From positions 1 through 13,602 of the forward strand of contig CAIRBL010000103.1 in the NCBI GenBank assembly GCA_903876815.1: DNA of 13,602 nucleotides, given 5' to 3'. The DNA is from an uncultured bacterium. Lineage in GTDB: Bacteria > Patescibacteriota > Patescibacteriia > UBA1558 > GWA2-36-10. A model generated the notes under the pieces. The model was not told the origin of the DNA. It worked only from the letters and a program-made list of their open reading frames with translations, and made no database searches. Made by a program: the position numbers and the translations under genes. Shown here one piece after another: positions 5,990 to 12,332 of the stretch (the first letter of the stretch is position 1; every line of letters starts with the position of its first letter).

Positions 5990-7954
5990 ATGAATGTTAG
6001 TTCTCTGGCGCGCCAATTAAAAATCACCACCCAAGAATTGTTGGAAAAACTACCAGCTTTAGGTTTTGCTATTGGTGCTCGTGCTATCAAGGTTGATGAT
6101 AAATTAGTACCCAAAATTTTACACGCCTGGAAACAAGCTGCCCGTCGCAGCTCTTTGCAAGAAGAAATGTCTTTGATCAAAGAAATTCACGCTAAAGATG
6201 GTAATGGTCCTATCAATAAACTAGATAAAAAAATCAGCGTCCCTGATATCATCATTGTCAAAGATTTAGCTGAGCTGATGCGTTTACCAGTAGCTAGACT
6301 GATGGCCGAGCTGATGCGCAACGGCATCATGGTATCTTTAAATGAAAAGATAGATTTTGATACTGCTACTATTATCGCTGAAGATTTGGGCTTTAAAGTA
6401 GAAAAAAGTGACCACGAAGTTGTAGAGGAAGAAAACAAGCGTGCGAAACTAGAAAAATTATTAGCCAATCGTATTTCCGTTGACTCTCGCCCACCAGTCG
6501 TAGTTGTCATGGGACATGTTGACCATGGCAAAACTAAATTGCTAGACGCTATTCGTGAAACTAATGTTGTAGATCAAGAAGCTGGTGGCATCACTCAACA
6601 CATTGGTGCTTACCAAGTCAAAACCCATGATCGTTTGATCACTTTTTTAGATACTCCTGGTCACGAAGCTTTCAAAGCCATGCGTTCTCGTGGTGGACAA
6701 ATCGCTGACGTCGCAATTCTCGTGGTAGCAGCTGATGATGGTTTGCAACCACAAACTTTAGAAAGTATTTCTGTCATTCAAAAAGAAAACTTACCTTTTA
6801 TTGTCGCTATCAATAAAATCGATAAAGAAGGTGCTGATTTGGATAAAGTAAAACAACAATTAACTGAACTAAATCTTACTCCTGAAGATTGGGGCGGTAA
6901 AACTATTTGCCAACCAATTTCCGCCAAACTTAAAACTGGTATCAACGAACTACTTGATTTGATTTTATTAGTCGTTGATATGAATGAACTAAAAGCCGAT
7001 GATTCTGGCGCCGCTGTCGGCACCATCATTGAATCACATATTGATAAAAGTGAGGGTCCAGTAGCAACTGTCTTGGTGCAAGCTGGCACACTCAAAATCG
7101 GTGATACTTTTGTAGTCGGAGCTGTATCTGGTAAAATCAAAACTCTAAAAAACTGGAATAACCAAGACGTCAAAACTGCTGGCCCTTCTACGCCAGTCAA
7201 AATCTTAGGTCTAAAACAAGCCCCAGTGATTGGTGAAATTTTAGAAGTTGTCACTGACAAAAAAGAATTTAAAACTAAAAGCAAAAACCTCAATGGCTAC
7301 CAAAGTAATCGCAATAAAAATAGCTCCAACAATAATACTGACGATGAAAATGCTAGCATCTTGAACTTGATTATCAAGGCTGATGTTTTGGGTTCAGCTG
7401 AAGCAATCGAGGAATCTTTAAATAAAATTAAAGTAGCTAACACCAAAGTCAAAGTTTTGAAAAAGGGCTTAGGTCAAATCACTGAAGCTGATGTTTTAAA
7501 TGCCGAAGCAACCAGCGCTTTAATCATCGGTTTTCATATCAAAGAAAATAAAAATATCATCTCTTTGGCTAGTGACAAAAATGTCAAAATTCTTCACTTT
7601 GATATTATCTACAAACTCTTAGAAGATATTGAACGCCGCTTAGAAACTATCAAAATTAAAAAAACTGTTCACAATATTTCTGGCAAATTACAAGTACTAG
7701 CAATCTTTAAAACTAACAAAGACAGCATGATTATTGGCGGTAAAGTAATTGACGGTAAAATTATCAAAAACTCTAAAATCAAAGTTTTACGTAAAGATGA
7801 AATAGAAGCTGTCGGTGAGCTAAAAAATCTTCAAGCTGGAAAAGAAAATGTCAGTGAAGTTTTGGCTGGTACTGAAGCGGGTCTTGAATACAAGGGTGAT
7901 CCAATCATTCAAGTTGGAGACATCTTAGAATTTTTCCAAGAAGTTTATGAGTAA
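5990..7954 (+). CDS. infB: Translation initiation factor IF-2
   Basis: The GTPase that brings initiator tRNA to the 30S subunit and promotes subunit joining. Two small IF2_N-type domains (about residues 1-50 and 85-137) precede the G domain. That domain has G1 GHVDHGKT (175-182), the switch segment GGITQHIGAYQV (199-210), G3 DTPGHEAF (221-228), G4 NKID (275-278) and G5 SAK (311-313). A beta-barrel domain II follows (from about 343), then an Asn/Ser-rich linker (about 434-453), domain III (LNLIIKADVLGSAEAIEESL) and the C-terminal tRNA-binding barrel ending IQVGDILEFFQEVYE. At 654 residues it is shorter than E. coli IF-2 (890), the difference lying in the N-terminal region. The start ATG at 5990 begins the conserved MNVSSLARQL and has no Shine-Dalgarno. 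The stop overlaps rbfA by 8 nt, so the two are translationally coupled. nusA and rimP, common upstream partners, are absent here. Confidence 0.98.
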   Translation: MNVSSLARQLKITTQELLEKLPALGFAIGARAIKVDDKLVPKILHAWKQAARRSSLQEEMSLIKEIHAKDGNGPINKLDKKISVPDIIIVKDLAELMRLPVARLMAELMRNGIMVSLNEKIDFDTATIIAEDLGFKVEKSDHEVVEEENKRAKLEKLLANRISVDSRPPVVVVMGHVDHGKTKLLDAIRETNVVDQEAGGITQHIGAYQVKTHDRLITFLDTPGHEAFKAMRSRGGQIADVAILVVAADDGLQPQTLESISVIQKENLPFIVAINKIDKEGADLDKVKQQLTELNLTPEDWGGKTICQPISAKLKTGINELLDLILLVVDMNELKADDSGAAVGTIIESHIDKSEGPVATVLVQAGTLKIGDTFVVGAVSGKIKTLKNWNNQDVKTAGPSTPVKILGLKQAPVIGEILEVVTDKKEFKTKSKNLNGYQSNRNKNSSNNNTDDENASILNLIIKADVLGSAEAIEESLNKIKVANTKVKVLKKGLGQITEADVLNAEATSALIIGFHIKENKNIISLASDKNVKILHFDIIYKLLEDIERRLETIKIKKTVHNISGKLQVLAIFKTNKDSMIIGGKVIDGKIIKNSKIKVLRKDEIEAVGELKNLQAGKENVSEVLAGTEAGLEYKGDPIIQVGDILEFFQEVYE

Positions 7955-8276
7955 AAGAACTGAGCAAATATCCGAACTCCTAAGACAAGAAATCAACCGC
8001 GTCTTAGTCAGAGATTTTGAGTCTCCTATAGGCTCACTCGTTTCTGTGTCTGAAGTGACTGTTTCTCCTGATCTGAAAAATGCTACGGCTTTTTTGAGTA
8101 TTATACCAAGCAATAAAATTGGTACCGTCTTGCAAGTCATTCAAAAATTTACCGGTCATGTGCAAAAGAGTGTAAACCAAAATTTAAAATTAAGATTTGT
8201 TCCCAAGATCCACTGGGATTTGGATGAAAGGGATTTGAAATACAAAGTCATCGACGAAGCCCTCAAACAAGAGTGA
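7947..8276 (+). CDS. rbfA: Ribosome-binding factor A
   Basis: A small KH-fold protein that helps 16S rRNA 5' end processing and late 30S maturation. The N-terminal helix SKRTEQISELLRQEINRVL is the usual RbfA opening. It is followed by IGSLVSVSEVTVSPDLKNATAFLSI (the VTxVxxSxDLxxAxVYxS-type core strand region), a middle helix, and KLRFVPKIHWDLDE, matching the family's RxxPxLxFxxDxS segment. The 109-residue length is normal. The ATG at 7947 lies inside the last codons of infB, so it is coupled to it; infB-rbfA is a widely conserved pair. It ends with TGA, in contrast to the TAA of most neighbours, and this stop overlaps a possible GTG start of the zinc-ribbon gene. Confidence 0.94.
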   Translation: MSKRTEQISELLRQEINRVLVRDFESPIGSLVSVSEVTVSPDLKNATAFLSIIPSNKIGTVLQVIQKFTGHVQKSVNQNLKLRFVPKIHWDLDERDLKYKVIDEALKQE

Positions 8277-8284
8277 GGTGGCAA

Positions 8285-8518
8285 ATGACACAAAACGCTG
8301 CCAAAGTCATTCGACTAGCTCAACAGTGTTCACACTGTCACGAGCCAAGCAATCCAAAACACTTTTTCTGCCCAGTCTGTGGAAACGATCTGCATCACCC
8401 CGATGCTAGGATGCTGTCCAGCAACTGTTGCAGCCACGCTCTTTACACCAGTCCTCGTTTTGATTTCTGTCCCACTTGCAGACAACTCATGAACTGCGAC
8501 GCAGGACAGATTATTTAG
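8285..8518 (+). CDS. Small double zinc-ribbon protein (77 aa)
   Basis: No family name is secure. Cysteines form a first ribbon C15-x2-C18 and C29-x2-C32 (CSHC and CPVC), and a second cluster C48, C49, H51 with C62-x2-C65 (CPTC) and C71, so two structural zinc sites are likely. Such small proteins often bind nucleic acid or other proteins, but the function is unknown. I chose the ATG at 8285 because GAGGTGG at 8275-8281 could serve as a Shine-Dalgarno. A GTG at 8273 (81 residues) overlapping the rbfA stop is an alternative. G+C is about 48% by my count, against about 37% in sampled rbfA sequence, which suggests a different origin or selection. It is the last gene of the infB-rbfA unit and is closed by a hairpin that begins at its stop codon. 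Confidence 0.75.
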   Translation: MTQNAAKVIRLAQQCSHCHEPSNPKHFFCPVCGNDLHHPDARMLSSNCCSHALYTSPRFDFCPTCRQLMNCDAGQII

Positions 8519-8545
8519 AACCCAAGCCCCCTCAGGCTTGGGTTC
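8518..8545 (+). terminator. Terminator-like hairpin after the zinc-ribbon gene
   Basis: GAACCCAAGCC (8518-8528) and GGCTTGGGTTC (8535-8545) form a perfect 11-bp stem with a six-base loop. The stem starts on the last base of the stop codon. The T-run after it is poor (TCCGCTTTA), so it may act as a partial terminator or an RNA-protecting end. Confidence 0.65.
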
Positions 8546-8560
8546 TCCGCTTTATAGTTG

Positions 8561-8623
8561 ACCCCGTTAGATAAATTAAAAAATCATACTCCAAAAAAAT
8601 TCAACTTGTTCATCTAACGGGGT
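8561..8623. promoter_or_regulatory. Interrupted inverted repeat over the DHH gene promoter
   Basis: ACCCCGTTAGAT (8561-8572) and ATCTAACGGGGT (8612-8623) are perfect 12-nt inverted repeats separated by 39 nt of A+T-rich DNA. The right arm abuts and overlaps the -35 box TTGACT (8623-8628). The left arm also carries TTGAC at its edge. It could be a two-site operator or a folded leader; no regulator is known. Confidence 0.5.
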
Positions 8624-8651
8624 TGACTAAAAGGCTCTTTTAGTCTAAACT
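8623..8651 (+). promoter_or_regulatory. Promoter of the DHH-clpP unit, nearly leaderless
   Basis: TTGACT (8623-8628) and TAAACT (8646-8651) are 17 nt apart. The ATG at 8660 is only 8 nt past the -10 box, so transcription should begin at or just before the start codon, giving a leaderless or almost leaderless mRNA. Confidence 0.55.
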
Positions 8652-8659
8652 ACGCTGTT

Positions 8660-9625
8660 ATGCACGAACACCAAACTACCAGTCAAGCGATCAAAAAAAC
8701 TCTGAGCCTTGCTCAAAATATTTTGATTATTTCTCACCAAAAGCCGGATGGAGATACCTTGGGCGCTAATTTAGCGTTGAATATTTTTTTAAAAAATTTA
8801 GGTAAAAATGTTACTAGCTTTTGTTTGGATCCGGTGCCAGAAATATTTAACTTTTTACCAAATAGCGAAAATATACAAAATAATCATTTAGTTTTTGCTC
8901 ACAAATACGACGTGATTATCACTGTTGATTCTGGCAGCTTGGCTTATGCTGGTGTAGATAAATTGATGACCAGCCTCAAAGATTATACCCTGATCAATAT
9001 TGACCATCACGCCTCAAATCCATTGTACGGCGATCTGAATCTCGTCATCACTTCAGCCTCATCTTGTACAGAAGTTATTTATCGTTTATTCAAAGATTGG
9101 CAAATAAATATTTCTGCCTCCATGGCTACCAATCTTGCTTGTGGCATGATTACCGACACCAGTGGCTTTGTCAATCCAGCTACAAATTATCATGTTTTGT
9201 TAGCTGCTTCCGACTTGATAAAACAGGGAGCAAATTTGAGTCAAATCAGCCAAATAACTTTGGGTAGCAAAAATGTCAACAATTTAAAACTATGGGGCCG
9301 TGCTTTTGCTCGACTGCAAGCTGTCAAAAAATATAATTTAGTTTACACTTTTGTGACTCAAGAAGATTTCCTTGAATGCCAAGCTGATGATGCAGCTGCC
9401 GAAGGACTTTCTAATTTTTTACACGTCTTACAAGACGCAAAAATTATTTTAGTTTTAAAAGAAGCGCCAAACAACATCATCAAAGGCTCACTACGCACTA
9501 GTTCTGATGATATAGACTTAAGTAAACTAGCTGGCTTATTTGGTGGTGGTGGCCATAAAAAAGCTTCTGGCTTTGCCTTGCCAGGAAAACTGTCTTATGA
9601 TAATAATAAACTAAGAATTGTTTAA
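8660..9625 (+). CDS. nrnA: DHH/DHHA1 phosphoesterase, NrnA type
   Basis: Predicted cytoplasmic manganese-dependent enzyme that degrades short oligoribonucleotides and often also dephosphorylates 3'-phosphoadenosine 5'-phosphate. All expected motifs are intact. They are SHQKPDGDTLGAN (H26, D30, D32), TVDSGS (D90), NIDHHASNPLYGDLN (D115, H116, H117), GMITDTSGF (D166), GSLRTS (275-280) and the DHHA1 motif GGGGHKKASG (294-303). The 321-residue length is typical of NrnA/MgpA. Substrate preference cannot be read from sequence, and a c-di-AMP or pApA hydrolase role is possible. It is the catalytic counterpart of the degenerate paralogue at 4679-5791. The ATG at 8660 has no Shine-Dalgarno and sits next to the predicted promoter. 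clpP follows after 13 nt, implying cotranscription. rbfA followed by a DHH gene is a recurrent order in bacteria, here separated by the zinc-ribbon gene and a terminator. Confidence 0.9.
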   Translation: MHEHQTTSQAIKKTLSLAQNILIISHQKPDGDTLGANLALNIFLKNLGKNVTSFCLDPVPEIFNFLPNSENIQNNHLVFAHKYDVIITVDSGSLAYAGVDKLMTSLKDYTLINIDHHASNPLYGDLNLVITSASSCTEVIYRLFKDWQINISASMATNLACGMITDTSGFVNPATNYHVLLAASDLIKQGANLSQISQITLGSKNVNNLKLWGRAFARLQAVKKYNLVYTFVTQEDFLECQADDAAAEGLSNFLHVLQDAKIILVLKEAPNNIIKGSLRTSSDDIDLSKLAGLFGGGGHKKASGFALPGKLSYDNNKLRIV

Positions 9626-9638
9626 AAAAATTAATTAT

Positions 9639-10217
9639 ATGTTGATACCAACAGTTATCGAAAAAAGTAATAGTGGCGAAAGAGTTTATGATATCTACTC
9701 TCGCCTCCTTAAAGATCGCATTATTTTTTTGGGCGAAGAAATTGATGAGCACAACGCCAACCTCATCATTGCGCAATTATTATTTCTAGAAGCTCAGGAC
9801 AAAGAAAAACCAATCAAAATGTATATCAATTCCCCTGGCGGATCTGTCACTGATGGACTAGCTATTTATGACACCATGCAACATATTCAGTGCCCAGTTT
9901 CTACTATCGCTGTAGGACTTGCTGCCTCTATGGCTGCTTTGCTTTTGGCTAGCGGTACACCAGGACAAAGATTTGCTTTACCAAATGCCGAAATTTTAAT
10001 TCACCAAGTTATGGGTGGAGCTTCTGGTCAAGCAAGTGATATCAAAATCAAAGCTGAGCAAATTTTGAAACTAAAAGATCGTCTAAATAAAATAATTCAA
10101 AAACACACTAAACAAAGTTTAGCAAAAATAGAAAAAGATACTGATCGTGATCACTACCTGACAGCTACCGAGGCACAAAAATATAATTTGATCGACAAAA
10201 TTTTAGCTAGCAAATAA
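9639..10217 (+). CDS. clpP: ATP-dependent Clp protease proteolytic subunit
   Basis: The serine peptidase that forms the double heptameric chamber used with ClpX or ClpC for regulated protein breakdown. The catalytic triad is visible as Ser97 in VGLAASMAA, His122 in ILIHQV and Asp171 in DRDHYLTA. The oxyanion and substrate segment NSPGGSVTDGLAIYDTM (64-80) is standard. I chose the ATG at 9639 (192 residues) because MLIPTVIEKSNSGERVYDIYSRLLKDRIIFLG is the usual ClpP N-terminus. A TTG at 9618 would add seven non-conserved residues inside the end of the preceding gene. There is no clear Shine-Dalgarno, and translation may be coupled to the DHH gene that stops 13 nt before. No ClpX or ClpC gene is in the window. 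Confidence 0.97.
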   Translation: MLIPTVIEKSNSGERVYDIYSRLLKDRIIFLGEEIDEHNANLIIAQLLFLEAQDKEKPIKMYINSPGGSVTDGLAIYDTMQHIQCPVSTIAVGLAASMAALLLASGTPGQRFALPNAEILIHQVMGGASGQASDIKIKAEQILKLKDRLNKIIQKHTKQSLAKIEKDTDRDHYLTATEAQKYNLIDKILASK

Positions 10218-10234
10218 AAAAATCAAAAAATCTC

Positions 10235-10263
10235 TTTTCAAAAAAATCAAAATGTGTTAACAT
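10235..10263 (+). promoter_or_regulatory. Predicted promoter of the ncRNA candidate
   Basis: TTTTCA (10235-10240) and TAACAT (10258-10263) are each a four-of-six match with exactly 17 nt between them. Start of transcription would fall near 10270, immediately before the first helix of the structured RNA. Confidence 0.4.
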
Positions 10264-10269
10264 CTCAAA

Positions 10270-10390
10270 CGAGGCGGTAAGGGTTTTTCAACTCTAAGTT
10301 AAACCGTCATGGGATCACCAGTGCAGAGCTTCACATAAGGTCGAAGGACCTTGAGTGCCGCCATGCAAATGCTGGTGGTCTTTTTAGTTT
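10270..10390 (+). ncRNA. Candidate structured non-coding RNA with its own terminator
   Basis: No protein frame fits here, but helices do. GGCGGT (10273-10278) pairs with ACCGTC (10303-10308), with a small AACT/AGTT hairpin inside. GATCACCAG (10313-10321) pairs with CTGGTGGTC (10372-10380) with one G-U pair and is followed at once by TTTTT, making the outer stem double as an intrinsic terminator. Within it an 11-bp hairpin, CACATAAGGTC and GACCTTGAGTG (10332-10357), has one A-A mismatch and a GAAG tetraloop. GGCGG (10273-10277) is also exactly complementary to CCGCC (10358-10362), allowing a pseudoknot or an alternative fold. The RNA would be about 115 nt. It lacks the SRP RNA tetraloop region and I do not recognise a 6S, tmRNA, RNase P or known riboswitch pattern. 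It may be an independent small RNA rather than a leader, since the next gene is 430 nt away. Confidence 0.55.
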
Positions 10391-10419
10391 TTGTCTGCCA
10401 AATGAAACACCAGTTCTCC

Positions 10420-10519
10420 CTGCCTGCCGATAGGCAGTGACGAGCTCGAGTTCTCGACTCGCTACGCTCGCTCGAACACAATAAGATCATGTCTTCGAGT
10501 GAACGAAGTGAATCGAGAA
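10420..10519. repeat. Composite palindromic repeat element
   Basis: A small hairpin CTGCCT/AGGCAG (10420-10437), a degenerate copy of the GGCAGG palindrome, is followed by a longer inverted repeat. Its arms, 10451-10476 and 10494-10519, begin and end with TTCTCGA and TCGAGAA and match over 26 positions with a few mismatches and G-T pairs. The same two parts occur after the HU gene (13433-13512), where the palindrome is nested inside the left arm. No coding sequence lies within. It looks like a REP- or MITE-like non-coding repeat. Confidence 0.65.
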
Positions 10520-10537
10520 GTGAACAAATCACAGCAA

Positions 10538-10566
10538 TTGACCAAAAGCTTTTTTTATGTTAAAAT
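10538..10566 (+). promoter_or_regulatory. Promoter of the rny-ymdB-HU unit
   Basis: TTGACC (10538-10543) and TAAAAT (10561-10566), each five of six bases, are separated by exactly 17 nt. Transcription would begin near 10573, at a small hairpin AACAGT/ACTGTT (10573-10589), and produce a leader of about 245 nt before rny. Confidence 0.7.
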
Positions 10567-10572
10567 AAGTCC

Positions 10573-10817
10573 AACAGTGAAAAACTGTTATTACTTAAAT
10601 AAACATTAATTGGCTGAAATTGAATTCGTAAAAACGAGTAGACAGAAAGACTTTTTGTTAAAAAATCAAAATCTTTACCATTTAAATCAAATTTTGATGC
10701 TTAATCTCAAGCACTTAAACTCAAATTTCTCATTATCACTTCTCAAAAATAGTGATAATTTGTTAGTTTCCTCTACTTGCTCCCCATTCAAACAGTCAAG
10801 CTAAAAGGGCAAATACA
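10573..10817 (+). other. Long A+T-rich folded 5' leader of rny
   Basis: This stretch has no convincing protein gene. It contains three clean hairpins: AACAGT/ACTGTT (10573-10589), ATCAAAAT/ATTTTGAT (10665-10698), and a perfect 9-bp ATTATCACT/AGTGATAAT (10732-10759) followed by a weakly T-rich sequence. A TTG-started frame of 64 codons crosses it without a ribosome-binding site and I do not accept it as a gene. The leader could be a target for RNase Y autoregulation or an attenuator; this is inference. Confidence 0.45.
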
Positions 10818-12332
10818 ATGCAATACTTTATTATTTTTATCGCCAGTATCATCGGCCTGATTTTTGGTTATCTTTTGAGACAAATATTGTTAAGCAAATC
10901 AGCAGCGCACGCTGCCAAAAAAGCAGAAAATATTTTGGAAGAAGCCAAGAATAAAGCCAAGAGTTTACAGCTAGAAGCCAAAGATAAGGCGCTGGCTATT
11001 ATTGACGAAGCAAAAAAAGAAGAGAAGGAAAGACAAAAAAGAATCAATGATTTAGAAAATCGCTTAAGCCAAAGAGAGGGCTTGTTTGATCGTAAGCTTT
11101 TGGAATTAGAAGATAAAAAACAAAAGACCGAAAATTTACAAAACGAGCTGACTAATCAAGCTGAGGAAATCAAAAAAATCAAAGAAGAGCAAATGGCTAA
11201 AATCGAAAAAATTGCTCAACTTTCTCAAGAGCAAGCTAAAGATGTTTTACTAAAAAATGTCGAAGCTCGCATGAAAGATGAACTCTTGAATCGTATCCGC
11301 AAAATGGAAAACGAAGGAAGCGAAGAGTTAGAACAAAAAGCTAAAAATATTTTAGCCACCGTCATTGAACGCTGTGCTGCTCCCCACACGGCTGAAACTA
11401 CTACTACTTCGGTAGATTTACCAAATGACGAAATGAAAGGTAGAATCATTGGTCGTGAAGGTAGAAATATCAAAACCATTGAGCAACTCACTGGTGTAGA
11501 AATTATCATCGATGATACCCCAGAGTCTATCATGATTTCTGGCTTCAATCCTATCCGTAGGCATCTGGCCAAACGTGCTTTGGAAAAACTGATGGCCGAT
11601 GGCCGTATTCACCCAAGTCGTATTGAAGAAGTTGTTGAGCAGGGTAAAAAAGAATTAGCTTTAGATATCAAAAAAGCCGGTGAAGAAGCTGCTTACAAAG
11701 CTGGCGTCGTAGGTCTAGATACCAAACTAGTTCAGATTTTGGGCCGCTTAAAATATCGTACTAGCTATGGTCAAAATCAATTACAACATGCTTTAGAAGT
11801 TTCTCATTTAGCAGCCTTGCTTGCTTCTGAACTTGGCGCTGATGTCAACGTAGTCAAAAAAGGTGGACTTTTGCATGACATTGGCAAAGCTTTAGATCAC
11901 GAAATCCAAGGCTCACATCCAGAAATTGGCTATGACTTGATGAAAAAATTTGGTCTACCAGAAGAAGTGGCTTATATGTCTATTGCTCATCATGAAAATG
12001 AACCAAAAACCTTAGAAGGTGTGATTGTCAAAATCGCTGATGCTATTTCAGGCTCCAGACCAGGTGCCAGACGCGATAGTTTTGAAGAATACATTCAACG
12101 TTTGACTGAACTAGAAAATACTGCCAAAAGCTTCAAGGGTGTAGAAAAAGCCTACGCCATTCAAGCTGGCCGAGAAATCAGAGTCATTGCTTCTTCTGAA
12201 GAACTAGATGATTATGGTGCTAAAAAATTAGCTCGTGACATTGCTGATAAAATAGAAGCGGAATTAAGATACCCAGGTGAAATCAAAGTCAATGTCATTA
12301 GAGAAAAAAGAATTGTTGAGTATGCCAAATAA
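10818..12332 (+). CDS. rny: Ribonuclease Y
   Basis: A membrane-anchored endoribonuclease that starts mRNA decay in bacteria lacking RNase E. The 504-residue protein has an N-terminal membrane helix (about 2-24). A long charged coiled coil follows (about 30-180), then a KH domain with the GxxG loop in GRIIGREGRN (208-217). The HD domain has H353-D354 in GGLLHDIGKALDHE, with further metal ligands in the SIAHHENE region and IVKIADAISGSRPGARR. The tail LRYPGEIKVNVIREKRIVEYAK is family-typical. The length is close to the usual 510-520. The ATG at 10818 has the best Shine-Dalgarno of the window (AAAAGGG, 8 nt spacing), directly before the membrane helix. Its last 11 nt overlap ymdB. A promoter at 10538-10566 and a long structured leader precede it. 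Confidence 0.97.
   Translation: MQYFIIFIASIIGLIFGYLLRQILLSKSAAHAAKKAENILEEAKNKAKSLQLEAKDKALAIIDEAKKEEKERQKRINDLENRLSQREGLFDRKLLELEDKKQKTENLQNELTNQAEEIKKIKEEQMAKIEKIAQLSQEQAKDVLLKNVEARMKDELLNRIRKMENEGSEELEQKAKNILATVIERCAAPHTAETTTTSVDLPNDEMKGRIIGREGRNIKTIEQLTGVEIIIDDTPESIMISGFNPIRRHLAKRALEKLMADGRIHPSRIEEVVEQGKKELALDIKKAGEEAAYKAGVVGLDTKLVQILGRLKYRTSYGQNQLQHALEVSHLAALLASELGADVNVVKKGGLLHDIGKALDHEIQGSHPEIGYDLMKKFGLPEEVAYMSIAHHENEPKTLEGVIVKIADAISGSRPGARRDSFEEYIQRLTELENTAKSFKGVEKAYAIQAGREIRVIASSEELDDYGAKKLARDIADKIEAELRYPGEIKVNVIREKRIVEYAK

Noticed and set aside
6778..7293. A 171-codon minus-strand frame inside infB.
   Set aside because: It is a shadow of the conserved IF-2 GTPase and barrel domains; it is Ser/Thr-rich with no recognisable domain.
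8274..8276. The possibility that UGA is recoded to glycine, as in some candidate-phyla bacteria.
   Set aside because: rbfA ends at its normal length at this TGA and no conserved gene here contains an in-frame TGA.
10270..10390. Assigning the structured RNA to SRP (4.5S) RNA or 6S RNA.
   Set aside because: The SRP apical loop consensus (GGAA tetraloop with the AGCAGC internal loop) is absent, and there is no long 6S-type hairpin with a central bubble.
10299..10532. A 77-codon minus-strand frame across the ncRNA candidate and repeat.
   Set aside because: It is produced by the repeat and ncRNA helices; the protein shows no domain and its composition reflects the palindromes.
10610..10804. A 64-codon TTG-started plus-strand frame between the palindromic element and rny.
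   Set aside because: It has no ribosome-binding site and a low-complexity Leu/Asn/Ser composition caused by A+T-rich DNA, and it overlaps clear RNA hairpins. A leader peptide cannot be fully excluded.
12277..12321. A longer ymdB start at a TTG inside rny.
   Set aside because: The added 15 residues are a second reading of rny DNA and the conserved YmdB N-terminus begins at the ATG at 12322.
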